A stretch of 64,000 nt of DNA, from positions 3,583,645-3,647,644 of the forward strand of contig NW_023998454.1 in NCBI RefSeq assembly GCF_014805625.2, read 5' to 3'. Below, in pieces: positions 1-10,441 of this stretch. Numbering within the stretch: position 1 is the first letter of the stretch; each line of letters opens with the position of its first letter. Made by a program: the position numbers and the translations under genes. This DNA is from Glossina fuscipes. Lineage: Eukaryota; Arthropoda; Insecta; Diptera; Glossinidae. The notes beneath the pieces are model-generated. The model was not told the DNA's origin. It ran no database searches and saw nothing but the letters and a program-made list of their open reading frames with translations.

Positions 1-524
1 GCCAAATTCCGCATTGAAGCTTGAAAATTTTATGATAAGATAATACACCCAGAGAAATGAAACCTCTTAATAATATAGAATTTCGATGCAGCATTTTGAA
101 AAACTGAATCAAACTTAAACTTTTCACACTAACAAAATTGAACGCAAATTCGAAGTGTTGCAATTTATAGAAAGCATATCAGCCAAATGTAAAAATTATA
201 TGTTTCTTTTAGCAAATGTACTTAAAAAAATTTCCATAATAAAGCGTTTGTTTTTTTATATGATATTTTTATGTATTATCTCAGATGCCTCCAAATTCAG
301 GATCGCCATTGTAATCAAACACGTCCAAATTTAGACTGGCTCATTCTATTACTCTCAGATGGTTCCAAATGCAGAGTCACAATTGTAATCAAACAAGTGT
401 TCGCCAAATCCAAACTCGTTTTTTCGATTCTTTCTCAATTGTAAACAAATTCAAACCCGCTTTTACTAAATAAAAAAGTCGTGGCACATGTTTACTGGGT
501 GTACACGAATTTTATTTTTTAAAC
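1..524. repeat. AT-rich DNA with a diverged direct repeat
   Basis: No gene is visible. Two related units begin at 280 and 354, each opening with CTCAGATG followed by a run like CCAAAT(T/G)CAG, then a GTAATCAAACA segment, giving a diverged pair with a period of about 74 bp. The remainder is AT-rich with many stops in all frames. Confidence 0.4.
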
Positions 525-840
525 AATGTGCATTTGGAGATGTCCTTAGTGAGAAACTTTCTCTGCAAGCCTTACAAGGGAAAGGCTTTTGGCCAGTATG
601 TATATGCATATGTGTTCGTATTATGGGCGCATATTTGAAACTTCTATCTCATTCCGTACATTTATAGGGGCGAAGTTCTGAATGCACGCGCATATATGTG
701 GGCAGTTTGTCGGGTCTTTTAAAAGATTTACCGCATTCAAAACATTGATGAGGTTTTTCATCACCATGTACGACCCGATGCAACTTCATTTGACGACCCG
801 TAAATTGTGTGAGCAAAAGGAAGAACTAAATTTTAAAATA
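525..840 (-). pseudogene. C2H2 zinc-finger gene fragment, broken
   Basis: Read on the minus strand this is a row of C2H2 fingers joined by typical linkers. One finger reads HQCFECGKSFKRPDKLPTYM followed by RVH and the linker-like SELRPYKC; the next starts KCTE, hits an in-frame stop, then continues DRSFKYAPIIRTHMHIHTGQ and KPFPCKACRESFSL. The zinc-binding Cys pair of the second finger is interrupted by the stop, and no start codon or upstream domain is visible. The upstream end runs straight into the 52-bp tandem repeat, which cannot stay in frame. C2H2 proteins of this linker type are usually nuclear DNA-binding factors; this copy cannot make one. It could be a duplicate fragment of a gene elsewhere in the genome. 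Confidence 0.75.
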
Positions 841-1015
841 TTTGACGACCCGTAAATTGTGTGAGCAAGAGGAAGAACTAAATTTTATAATATTTGACGA
901 CCCGTAAATTGTGTGAGCAAGAGGAAGAACTAAATTTTATAATATTTGACGACCCGTAAATTGTGTGAGCAGGAGGAAGAACTAAATTTTAAAATATTTG
1001 ACGACCCGTAAATTG
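791..1015. repeat. 52-bp tandem repeat, about 4.3 copies
   Basis: Units start at 791, 843, 895, 947 and 999, each opening TGACGACCCGTAAATTGTGT; the last is cut after about 17 bases. Copies differ at only a few positions. The unit is derived from the zinc-finger coding strip next to it, and 52 is not a multiple of three, so expansion shifts the reading frame at each copy. Confidence 0.95.
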
Positions 1016-1269
1016 ACCCTGCTTCCCCTAAATGGAATGTATTTTGCAGATATACTAACGAGCCAAAAAGAACTAAGTGAAGAATGAAGAAAAATCTCTT
1101 TGATAGAATTTTAATAATGATTCCAATGGTATCAGTTAAGAATAGCTAGCAATAGGACCGAATTAGATGTTGATCACATAAATAAATATTTTTTAGATGG
1201 TTTGATAACGCAACATATTCTCGTTTGCATGTATTAACGGCTACGAGCTTCACACCGCGTTCGCTTACG

Positions 1270-1525
1270 CTAAATCAATCGTCTGCGGTGTTGATGGAAT
1301 ACCGTTAAAATTTTTAGAAAAAGCTTTTCCCTTAATAAGTAACCATTTATTACATCTATTTAATAGCGTTACAAAAACCACTGTTTTTCCAGAAAATGTT
1401 ACTCCAAAACTTATTCCAATACCTAAAGCTGGTGCCTCACTTAATATCGAAAACCCGAGACCCGAGCCATTATTTATCCAAGGCTTTTGATCGAGTTGAT
1501 CACGAAAAGACGTTGCAAAACTGGA
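1270..1525 (+). pseudogene. Non-LTR reverse transcriptase fragment (jockey/CR1-like)
   Basis: The plus strand reads a stretch with VDGIPLKFLEKAFPLISNHL, then PENVTPKLIPIPKAG, then after a frame change YLSKAFDRVDHEKTLQ. These correspond to the early RT block (GxDGIP) and motif A (DxSKAFDxVDH) of non-LTR reverse transcriptases. The segment between PIPKAG and SKAF is deleted and frames disagree, so it is dead. No ORF1, endonuclease or tail is attached. It abuts the helicase fragment downstream. Confidence 0.7.
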
Positions 1526-1609
1526 GATGTTGTTCTGATACGCGAATTAGCGCAACACTTAACAAGACTGACAACGCATAAGGTTGAAAAGGTTGTTTAT
1601 TAGGCGGAA

Positions 1610-2375
1610 CTGATACCAAGGATAAGGAAAGCAACTTGACGATTTCCTGCCGCAATCACCAAATCGACCCAAGACACATGACATATTCTTCCACGGAATA
1701 CGTAGTGAAGATAAGCAGGAAGAAGACTCGCCGTCGTGGTATAATTCTCACGAAGCGAAGTTCGTTAGTTGTATTTAGTTTAAAAGCCCAATCCCTTCTA
1801 TTTAGTATTTCATAACATTTATTTCTTTTTTGAAGGTTTTCCTAATGACAGTTAAATTGTATCGTAAGAACATGAGACCACAATCCATTGGCATTATAAC
1901 ACCGTACATAAAACAAGTTAAACATTTGCGCAAACTTTCTTTTGATGCCGACGTAGCAATGCCTAAAATTGGTCCTGTGGAGGAATTCCAAGGAGAGGTA
2001 TACCTTTCGTAAAATTACACTAATGTCGGAATTAATATTAGTGTTGTTTTCGCTTGGTTTTTTTTAGGAACGCGATATAATATTAATCTCAACAGTGAGA
2101 TCAAGCAAGGTGCATATACCTAGCGATGTGCACCATGCATTAGGTTTCATTCAAAACGAGGAACGGATTAACGTCGCAATAACTCGACCTCGTTGCCTTC
2201 TTATTATATACGGCAACCCCTAGATTCTCATCGGCGCACGATCATAAATTACTGCATCGATAACGATGCCTACCTCGGTTGTGATTTGCCGGCAAAATTG
2301 TCTCACTTAGGACTACTATCAGTTCTACAATTTCGACGCCATTCAGCCTCCCACTCTTGTGCCGAAGATAATTGA
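1610..2375 (+). pseudogene. MOV10/Armitage-like RNA helicase, C-terminal fragment, broken
   Basis: Superfamily 1 helicase C-terminal half. Upstream exon remains (about 1640-1765) read FLPQSPNRPKTHDIFFHGIR and DSPSWYNSHEAK. A second exon (1836-1997) reads RPQSIGIITPYIKQVKHLR and MPKIGPVEEFQGE; after a 70-bp GT-AG intron (1998-2067) a third reads ERDIILISTVRSSKV, HHALGFIQNEERINVAITRP and LLIIYGNP. These are the motif V/VI blocks (VEEFQGxE, NVAxTRP) of MOV10, MOV10L1 and Armitage. A stop falls right after GNP (2221) and the rest (RRTIINYCIDNDAYLGCDLP) continues in another frame. The donor after HEAK looks damaged. The retained intron argues for DNA duplication rather than retrocopying. In flies Armitage acts in piRNA/RNAi; this copy lacks the Walker A half and is not functional. 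Confidence 0.8.
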
Positions 2376-2636
2376 ATTACTTTTAATTATTTAATCAATA
2401 TAAATTTACTGAATGTTCAGTCCTTAACATTAATTAATAAATAAAAATAAGACTATTTTTTCATTTTCTCATAAAAGTTAATGAATTTTTTTAAATATGC
2501 ATTGAAACGAACAACGATTAAGTTTACATGTACAGCTTTTCCTTGAGATTTTCTATGCAATATTTTATTATAAACGTGCTTGCAAAATGGTCATTAAATT
2601 ATAATTGAGATGCATAAATTTAATTAATTTCATACA

Positions 2637-3260
2637 TTACTTGGAGTCGCTTTGTAGTCGCTCTTCACGATCTTTGAAACGCTGAAAACAAAAAAAAACC
2701 AAACTAAAATCATTTATAATAATACTTTTGGGATTAAAAAGGATTAGTTTAAAAAATGCATTTCTGAACATTATTTCAAGCTCCGCAAAATGGTTTAACA
2801 TTGTATAAGAAATAATAGTAATCGCTAGCCCTCTGCCCCTTTCATTGCGAGGGGGGCTTCTTCTCTCCAATTCCGAAGGGAAGCATTAAGGACTTCCATA
2901 CATACGTCTATACACCTGAACCTGAAAAAAAAGATTTAAGGTTTCACTCCGGCAAGTGCATTTATTTCCTTACATATCCTATATTTTGAATACTTATTGC
3001 TTTTTTCTTTCCTTTGTTATACATGGTAAGCTGGGCCAAAATTAGTTTTAAAAAGTTCAAGTTTACTCTATAGATTTTTAAATTTATTTATGATGACTTG
3101 CTTTCTGCCTCCACCACCTCTCTACTGGGTGAGGCATCGCCTGGTCGCCCTCCGCGGCATTGGTAGGTGCCGCGCCTAGAAGAATCATTGTTGGCAGTAT
3201 TCTGTTGATGTCGTCTGTCGGCTTCGGCACGTCTGGAAGTATGTCTATCGATGTTTCTCT
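2637..3260 (-). pseudogene. Unidentified Arg/Ser-rich gene fragment with splice-like junctions
   Basis: Three coding-like pieces lie in order on the minus strand. The first (about 3260-3085) reads, in the frame offset from the longest ORF, DRHTSRRAEADRRHQQNT and SSRRGTYQCRGGRPGDASPS with one internal stop. A pyrimidine tract ending TTTCAG near 2925 precedes VQVYRRMYGSP, a stop, then ELERRSPPRNERGRGLA. A second tract ending TTTTCAG near 2684 precedes RFKDREERLQSDSK and TAA at 2637. The composition resembles the tail of an RNA-binding protein, but I do not recognise the gene. Stops in two pieces suggest decay. It converges tail-to-tail on the helicase fragment. Confidence 0.4.
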
Positions 3261-3314
3261 ATGTCTTTCTACTTCTCTTCTTCGCTTGATGTAGTTGATA
3301 GGAACAAGCAGCAA

Positions 3315-4401
3315 GCACTCGTAGAATATATTTTTTTTAATCAGAACGAAGTAGAATCCAATCGACTAATCTCTTTACAAATCCATTAAAATCCAAATAT
3401 TTTATTGCGAAAATACTCGCGGAACAAATAACTGTTTACAGAATTTTTAACAATACATAAACAATTTATTTTTTGACGTGCAAGCTTTGTTTTTTCCAAA
3501 CTAGGTTTGTATTTTGGTAAAATATATATTTCCAGCGACGAAGCGAATTGCAGAGTTCGTCAACGTAGCAACGCCTCAAACAATTCCATTTACTGATGCT
3601 CCGTGCAGACAAAACTTTGTCTCAAATATTCCTTTATTGTTCTTAGTAGGTTAGATTCATAAATCAGCGATTTTAGTTCATAGGTTCGACAATTAGTTAG
3701 AGTTGATAATTTTCACTGTCTTCGATAACAGCGTGCTTAAACGTTTGATTTGGAAGACGTAGTAAAAGACATATTGGCCGATTCGTAAGGAACAGCTGAT
3801 TTACGTTAGCCTTGACACGGTTTTATCAAAAAGTGAGAGACTTGATACTGCTTACGATGCTTGCCAAAACCGAGGTAACATTCCCGTAAACGCGTGTAAA
3901 TTTTAATTTGTGTAGTGAAACTTGAATAGCAAGCGTACATAGTCCATGGAATATATTGCCTTTAAGAAAACAACATTAATGGCGTTATGCTTAATTACAT
4001 ACAGAATTCTCAGCGCCATCTTAGTTCCACAGAGAAGCAGTTCTATATTACTTATCCAGGACTTGTAAATGATGGCAAGTCTATTGCTCTGTTGATAAAA
4101 ATAAGGAAAAAAGGTAAAAACAAGTAAGAACATCGTAAACGGAGAGGGTCTACAATTAGATACGCTACACCATTTCATGTAATACAATTCATTCACTTTT
4201 GTGATAATGCTGTGAAAATTATACCTAATTTTTGCGTAAAAGCACACTTTTCATAGAAGCTTACATATTGAAGGCCTAAAACATCAACGCACGTGAACCC
4301 CATTTAGAAAATTTAATTTACTTATTACGTACTCTATTATTTTTCACTTGTTTTCGTCAAAAAAAACTACGAATCAGTCTTACTTGCTATATAATAAGGG
4401 C
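3315..4401. other. AT-rich stretch, nothing recognised
   Basis: No coding, RNA or transposon signature was recognised here. The longest open frame (114 codons, minus strand, 3903-4247) has no domain-like composition and looks like chance. Confidence 0.5.
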
Positions 4402-4655
4402 TTTTCATGGGAATACCTACATGTGGTAAAAGCTGCTACAGATCACCAATTTTCTTTAAAAAATATTTAAACAGAAAGTTAGGACCCCAAATACAGACTT
4501 ACCCGGCCCAAGTTTAATAAAGGTCTAATTTTCATGGGAATACCTATATGTGGTAGGAGCTGTTACAGATCACCAATTTTCTTTAAAAAATATTTAAACA
4601 GAAAGTTAGGACCCCAAATATAGACCTACCCGGCCCAAGTTTAATAAAGGTCTAA
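4402..4655. repeat. 127-bp tandem duplication
   Basis: Two adjacent units starting TTTTCATGGGAATACCTA at 4402 and 4529 differ at only a handful of positions. A third copy starts at 4656 but diverges after a few bases. No coding meaning is apparent. The high identity points to a recent duplication compared with the decayed sequence nearby. Confidence 0.95.
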
Positions 4656-5087
4656 TTTTCAATATTTAATGCTATTAATTTAACAAAAGACCTTATCTCT
4701 ATTTTTTTGCATTCCGCCCATACAAGAATTCTCGTCTATAGCTTACGGTATATTCAGTATCATTGAATTACGTTGTCGAAACTTTGCACCCCTTCATCAA
4801 ACAATACTTTTATTAAATTTACCTGATTGACATAATTTGCTTATATGCTTTGTAACGATTTTTGAAAAGTTAGACCACTGATCCATTTTTCTTTGTTCTT
4901 AATTTCGCCAAACGTTTCTTATATAAAAGAGAAAAGTTTTGTCTTTAGAGTCCTTTATTCAGTGGACTGAAATAAAAGCACTAGGAAATGAAATCCGTAA
5001 TGTAAGAATGAAGAAGAAATTATTATTTTTTCGCTAACTCAGAATACACCCATCTAATACTAATCGCTAGAAATTTGTTCATTTTGA

Positions 5088-5330
5088 CATAACACGCACA
5101 GCATGCGTGCACAAGCTATGGCTTCTAAATGTCATTTTCGAATAGTTTCAACAAATGGACGGAGAGGCCGACGTATCTACGTTTATTCCGCTTTTTACGG
5201 CGACCGACTAATACATACGTCTTATAAGCCTGCCGTACTTGATAGCTTTCAGGACGATAATTCAAATAACTTGGAAGCACTACCAAACCACAAAAATTCT
5301 GCTTTGGAAAAGAAACACGTCGCTTTCTAG
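5088..5330 (+). CDS. Small unrecognised open frame, possibly an exon remnant
   Basis: An open frame with an ATG at 5103 encodes 75 residues including CHFRIVSTNGRRGRRIYVYS followed by AFYGDRLIHTS, and ends KKHVAF. The central part has the look of a conserved protein core: basic turn, aromatic strand, Asp-Arg. The IYVYSAFYxDR pattern is loosely like the start of family-92 glycosyltransferase domains, but this is from memory and weak. There is no signal peptide and no clear partner exon. It sits among other broken gene fragments, so a remnant is as likely as a small gene. Open positions continue upstream only to 5088. Confidence 0.3.
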   Translation, partial: HNTHSMRAQAMASKCHFRIVSTNGRRGRRIYVYSAFYGDRLIHTSYKPAVLDSFQDDNSNNLEALPNHKNSALEKKHVAF

Positions 5331-5772
5331 AATCGTTTCATGTTGATAATTATTTCAGCGTTAGGGTCGCGACTTCATTGTTCATTTACAGTAAGGAAAT
5401 AAAAGAGTTCAGTGCTGAAAGAGAAATGAATTAAAAGGGTTACCAATCGAGTGATAAAGGGAAGAACGGGAAAGAAATTAAGTCGTTAAGTGGTTATTCA
5501 CACTTACATATACTGTATAACCGAACAACTGACGTTTGGTGTCGCCATAATAGTGGAAGTTCTGCTGGAACAAAAAGTTGTGAGGGTAAAAGGCTCGCAA
5601 TGCTCGTTTTGGTCCTACACTTAGACATACGTGTATCATAAGTATTTCATGTAGTTTAAGCTACTTTTACAGATAGTTTTTTTGTCCATATATACTACTA
5701 TTTAAGTGTGGTTTAGGTTACTTTTAGCGCCTATTAACTTTTCTTATATTTATTATGTGTTAAGGATGGCAG

Positions 5773-5785
5773 TCATAGGGATGCA
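5773..5785 (+). repeat. Target-site duplication, left copy (13 bp)
   Basis: TCATAGGGATGCA occurs here and again, identical, at 6641-6653, exactly at the two edges of the retroposon between them. Confidence 0.8.
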
Positions 5786-6640
5786 GATCGCTCTGTGTGT
5801 TTAACGTCTGCACCTGGCTTAATCATGATGCCTTAATCAGACGGGTTGCCTGCAACCATAGGCACTCAATTGAGTTGAGTGACCACCCCCCGGGGGGAGA
5901 GACAATCCCCTAATAAGGGGGCCTTTCTTACCCCGAGGTGCGCAGATGGTTCACCGTGTATGGCCGTATGAACCGTCACTCTGGTTAGTGTGAGGCCTAG
6001 CTGCACTCGATTGTTCCACTTTGGCTAGGAACTCCCAACCACAACCACCACGAGTACTTCCCGAAGGGCTGCACCCAAGCAGTCAGGACTCACAAATTGA
6101 TCAACGATATTCGTTCAAAAGGGAAAAATTGCGCTCGCTTCCGCCATAAGGCTTCCACGGCGCCGTTGATCAATTACCACCATTACCCGCAGGCATCCGT
6201 GACATCCGTTCAAAAGTATATAGGCAAAAGGGGAAAAAGCCTTCCGTCAAATCCCTTTTTTTAATATTTGCATGTATTAATTCTTAAGAGGGTTGTAGGC
6301 CAAAGGGAAGGCCATCCGTCAATTCGTTTTTTTTTTTTGGTATCTTAATGTATCTTAATCTCTCTCGAGAAAAATTTTTATTCCAACGACTTTATGAACA
6401 AAGTCATTCATACACCCGCAGGCATACGTGGCTTTGTGAGGCGAGCCTCCTGACCCCCGTGGCTCCTAGTTTATTTTGCAAAGCCTTTGGCATACTTACA
6501 ACCGTACTTGCATTCGGATTCTCCATACATCCTGGTAGCCAACAACAAGAACTACTTTTCTTCCGTTGCCAGGGGATCACCACTGGGAGGTGAGGGTGTC
6601 GGCCATCTATGTCCCCCATTAAAGCATAGTTTATCTCCCC
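5786..6640 (+). mobile_element. Non-autonomous retroposon, copy 1
   Basis: An 855-bp GC-richer block set in AT-rich DNA and bounded by a perfect 13-bp direct repeat. It is homologous over most of its length to the inverse complement of 36949-38006. Shared landmarks include GAGGCCTAGCTGCACTC, ACCACAACCACCACGAGTAC, ATTACCACCATTACCCGCAG, AAAGGGAAGGCC, and the shared end CTCCCC. Copy 1 lacks an internal segment of about 240 bp present in copy 2 and ends ATCTCCCC directly on the duplication, with no A-rich tail. There are no terminal inverted repeats and no convincing ORF. Long, variable-length target duplications are typical of target-primed reverse transcription, so I call it a non-LTR-mobilised retroposon or the deleted relic of a non-LTR element. 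A class from the tail-less R1/LOA-type groups is possible. Confidence 0.75.
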
Positions 6641-6653
6641 TCATAGGGATGCA
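6641..6653 (+). repeat. Target-site duplication, right copy (13 bp)
   Basis: Identical to 5773-5785; follows immediately on the element's CTCCCC end. Confidence 0.8.
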
Positions 6654-7628
6654 ATATGCTATAAGTCAGGACCGGAATGAATTACGGAAGAATTGTCAGT
6701 CACATATTTCAAATGTAATCAATTATGTGATTGGAAACGCCAATTTAATTTCGAAGATAGGCATAGAGCGGAAGAAGATTGCACACCATCTTCCTTCTGG
6801 ATCGAACCGTCGTCTGAATAACAACTCCCAAACATAAGTGTAATTCCCCAGGTGAATTATCTATAGAGGCGCCGATTAGACGTAGCTCCTTCGGTTTGCC
6901 GTCCAAAGAGATTAAGTATGATAGGCGATAGGCCGAGGTACATAAAGTGTAATCACTCAAACTTCATAAGATTCCTGTGCCTATTTTACCACGTTAGCTC
7001 ATACGATTAGTCACAGTTTCGTAGAATTCTAAAATAAGATAATAGAAGAAGTACAATTATTTGACCCCCTCGGATATATACTTGGTTGGAAACTATGAAA
7101 CTGGCGTTGGTATTATGAGTTCGAAAAAAATAAAAAAAAGGGGTACAAGCACATCAACATTTTATAAAATGTGTAAAAAGAATGTCTTTAAAATTTAATT
7201 CGTAGTCGACTTGTGTTCTGAGTAGTGCGTGTTTTCTTTTCGTCTACGATTTTTTAATTGTTTTGGCAATTTTGTGTATTTAGCTCGTATCTTTTCAGTG
7301 TTTTTGTTTAAACTGGTTATCGCAGATATCGAGGATACCGTATGTGCTTTCGTTTCCTCTATGTATAATAAAAAACAAAAAAAAACAAAAACAATAAAAA
7401 TAAAATTGAAAACAATTGACGTTTTCCTTTAGTAGTTCCCAATCTTTCTCCAGTGAGTGGTCTTTTCCCAAATTGCTAAATAATAGACAACCATAAGGCG
7501 TAATGGCCACGTGGCTGCCAGATAAAAACTCAAATAGGTTTCATCTATTAGCGGACAAATCCCCGCAGAGAAAAAGAAATTAAAAATTCAAACTTTCGGT
7601 GTTTCTAATCAGTAACAACACTCCTACT

Positions 7629-8820
7629 GACAAAAGATATTTTGTATTTCTTCAACTGATACTAGCATAACAATTTCACAAATCTGTCCTTTCGCTATAA
7701 AAAAAGCCCTAGATAGCATTACAACATACATAGGCTCTCTCTCGATTCTACGTGATGGTAATTTACTCGTCTTCGCTGGGAATCCGCGTGCAATGAAAAA
7801 CCTCATAAGTCCGAAATCATTAGCAAATTTATGTCCAATTTCCGCTAAACAAACTTAACTAAGTTAGAGGCGTAATTTATGTGGCGTGCTTAAAACATGT
7901 GCCGGAAGACGAAATAGTTCGCGAAATGGGCAATCAAGGAGTGACTGAAATCTATACTATCACTAAATTAAATGACGACGGAAAAACTCGCTCTCCTACA
8001 AAAAGGTTTATTTTGACCTTTAATCGCTATGGGTTATCGTAAACTGTTGATGTGGCTTGGTATAAATGTAAAGTGGAACTCTACAGTCCAAATCCCGTAA
8101 GATGCAAAAACTGTCAACGCCTGGGTTATACGGCACAAAGATGCAACAGTGCTCTATCTTGTGCTAACAACTGTGGTCTTCCTCCACTTGCTGAAAGCTG
8201 TACCCGTAGTTTCTGCTTAAATCGTAATGATCAGCACTCGGCATCGGCATTAGACAAGCAATGCCCAAGTTTTATACAAATGCGTGAACTTCTAAAAATC
8301 GAAGCAGAAAATTACTGTGGCATGTGTGAAGCGCGACGCAAGTACCAGGAAATTAATCCATCTGGATGGCAAAGTATTAACAAAAGTAATACCTACGGTG
8401 CTGTCGCCTCGCAAATCGAGCCTAATAAGCCTTTAAGTCTAACTCCTTCCAACGAAAAGCCTGTTCTACCATCAACCAAAAATTATATTACGAAACCAGT
8501 TCCACCACCCGCCGAAGATAATATTGAAAAAATCAAAACAACAGCAAATATTGAAAAAATTAAAACAACAACACGTATCCTAAAATCTAATAAACTAAAT
8601 TCCCCAGAATCAACAGCTCTCAACTCTAGTCGATAAATCACAAGTTGTAATGAATCCAATCTCTCATTTCTTAATCAACCTTCAATTTCAAATTATTCAC
8701 GTGCGCCCACTCGTTGCACTTCCAATCTGCGCAATCACCCAAGTACAGATTATTCTGCTGGTAAGAACAATTTACTCACGCAAAATTCCTATAGCGACCT
8801 TTTAGACGGAGACGCTGGTA
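7629..8820 (+). pseudogene. ORF1 (gag-like) of the I-like element, broken
   Basis: The N-terminal part reads IFCISSTDTSITISQICPFA then KKALDSITTYIGSL and RDGNLLVFAGNPRAMKNL, a typical ORF1 RNA-binding fold block. A following frame reads NQGVTEIYTITKLND and SPTKRFILTFNRYGLS, then a stop. The longest intact piece (8052-8636) reads VRCKNCQRLGYTAQRC, a CCHC knuckle in which the His is Tyr, then FCLNRNDQHSASALDKQCPS. After the stop at 8636 another frame continues to DLLDGDAGMST and a stop near 8830. ORF1 proteins bind element RNA; the knuckle change and breaks make this inactive. Confidence 0.75.
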
Positions 8821-9040
8821 TGTCAACTTAACCCACCTACCACTCCGTCTCCATGTTACTACAATTAAATAAAGTTTTTAAAATTCTACAACGGAACGTT
8901 AAGCGACTTATTGATAATTTTCATACTCCAAACAAACAGTTGGTGTTTTTACAGGATCAAGTCTACCTCACAAACGCATAAATTTAAGCTCAAACATAAA
9001 AGTCGTAACGATACAAATAATTTTAAACATAAAATGTACA

Positions 9041-9905
9041 GTGCTTTCGCTCTATATCCCACCTTTGCAATCGTTTTCCCAGCAAGAACCCCATAATTTA
9101 TTCTCCGTGCTATATAATATGGTCTTCTTGACTAGCCAAATACCATGCACGTGGAAACTGGCAGCAGTTGTTCCAATTCTTAAGTCAAAAAATGTCTCCA
9201 TCGCATCGGATTATCGCCCAATCTCTCCTTTATTTTGGCTCTCAAAGGTATTGGAAAAGATTATGGAATGTAGATTATCTTGGTTTCTTGAGTTCAAGAA
9301 CCTGATTACAAAGCAACAAGTTGGTTTTCAGCGAGGTAGAGGGTACATTGACGCTCTTTTACGTATTGATTATTTTACAAGCAAAACAATTTCCGAACGG
9401 AATCATGTAAGGATTCTCTGAAATGATTTTGAAGAAGCATTTGACAGAGTTGATCTTAATGGAAGAAATCATGGAATGTTGGACCCAAATTCTTCAACTA
9501 CATCAAATCATTTATGTCGCATCGGCGGTTTCCTTTCCGCGAATGAATGGTATTCCGCAAGGATCTCCTCTTTCTGTCACGCTTTTCCAGATCGCCTTCA
9601 ACGAAATTAGCAAAATTCTTTGCCGTGTACCGAGAGTCGAACATTGTCTCTACGCGGACGATGTGTACATGTTTACAAAATAAAAAGATACCTCCATGGA
9701 TTTTCAAAGACTGCTGTTTTGGCTGTCTATGCACAAGAAAGAAGATACCTCATTACGTCTTCAGGAATCTAATAGCTGAAAAAACCCAAGTACTGGAGAG
9801 TAACGATTGGTCTTTTATACATAGACGACTCAAAATTTTCTGATCTGCCACCTGCTTGTGCCGTGGTGTATGCGTCAGGACAAATTCTTCTCAATCAAGT
9901 GTGTT
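9041..9905 (+). pseudogene. ORF2 reverse transcriptase and RNase H remains
   Basis: RT blocks appear in two frames. The first (9041-9421) has TWKLAAVVPILKSKN, ASDYRPISPLFWLSKVLEKI and ITKQQVGFQRGRG. After a stop and frameshift, NDFEEAFDRVDL gives motif A, then MNGIPQGSPLSVTLFQIAFN gives motif B and CLYADDVYMFTK gives the catalytic YADD box at 9651-9662. Further on LLYIDDSKFSDLPPACAVVY resembles the first RNase H strand (YxDGSK) with Gly replaced by Asp. The catalytic motifs themselves survive, but the frame is interrupted at least three times. Confidence 0.75.
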
Positions 9906-10441
9906 TTTATCATCCATCGCGATTCAACAACGATTTCTGTCAAACTGAGCAAGGTAGTAACACTTTCCGCGTTAGGCGCTTTTTTCGTACCGTACCTCCA
10001 CCTGAAGCCCAAAAAGTTATATTCTGTACGCGTTAGTACAATAACTTATTGTGTCGCATAACACTTAAAGATAATATTTTCAGAAGTTTATTCCTCACCT
10101 TGTCAATACTCTTTCTTAAGTTCAAACAACGGCGAGAACACACTCGACATTCTACTACTATGTACGAGATTCTAAATACATTTACATCACTGCCATATTA
10201 CTGATTACACTATCGTCGAATATTGATAAAATTATCAACAAAGCAGGCGATTCTTTTTTTTTGTTAATTATGAACACAGAAAAGATAGAACTTTTACTTT
10301 TATTTGTCAGTTGGTTTTTATCTGCAATCATTAATAAACAAGTTTACTCTCTTTCCAATTCACTAAGTCAGTTCGATGGATGTGTTCAAATAATTAAAAT
10401 CGAAGTTTGTTAATAAACTAAACGATACATATAAGCAAAGT

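Larger units (their letters stand above)
7200..10061 (+). mobile_element. Decayed I-like non-LTR retrotransposon
   Basis: Reading order on the plus strand is T/G-rich leader (about 7200-7420), gag-like ORF1 pieces (7629-8820), a start-like ORF2 stub near 8853, RT blocks (9041-9700) and an RNase H scrap (about 9800-9905). The apurinic-type endonuclease that should precede RT is essentially missing, so the element has a large internal deletion as well as frameshifts and stops. The presence of RNase H after RT points to the I clade. No clear 3' tail or target duplication was found, so the edges are approximate. Confidence 0.7.
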
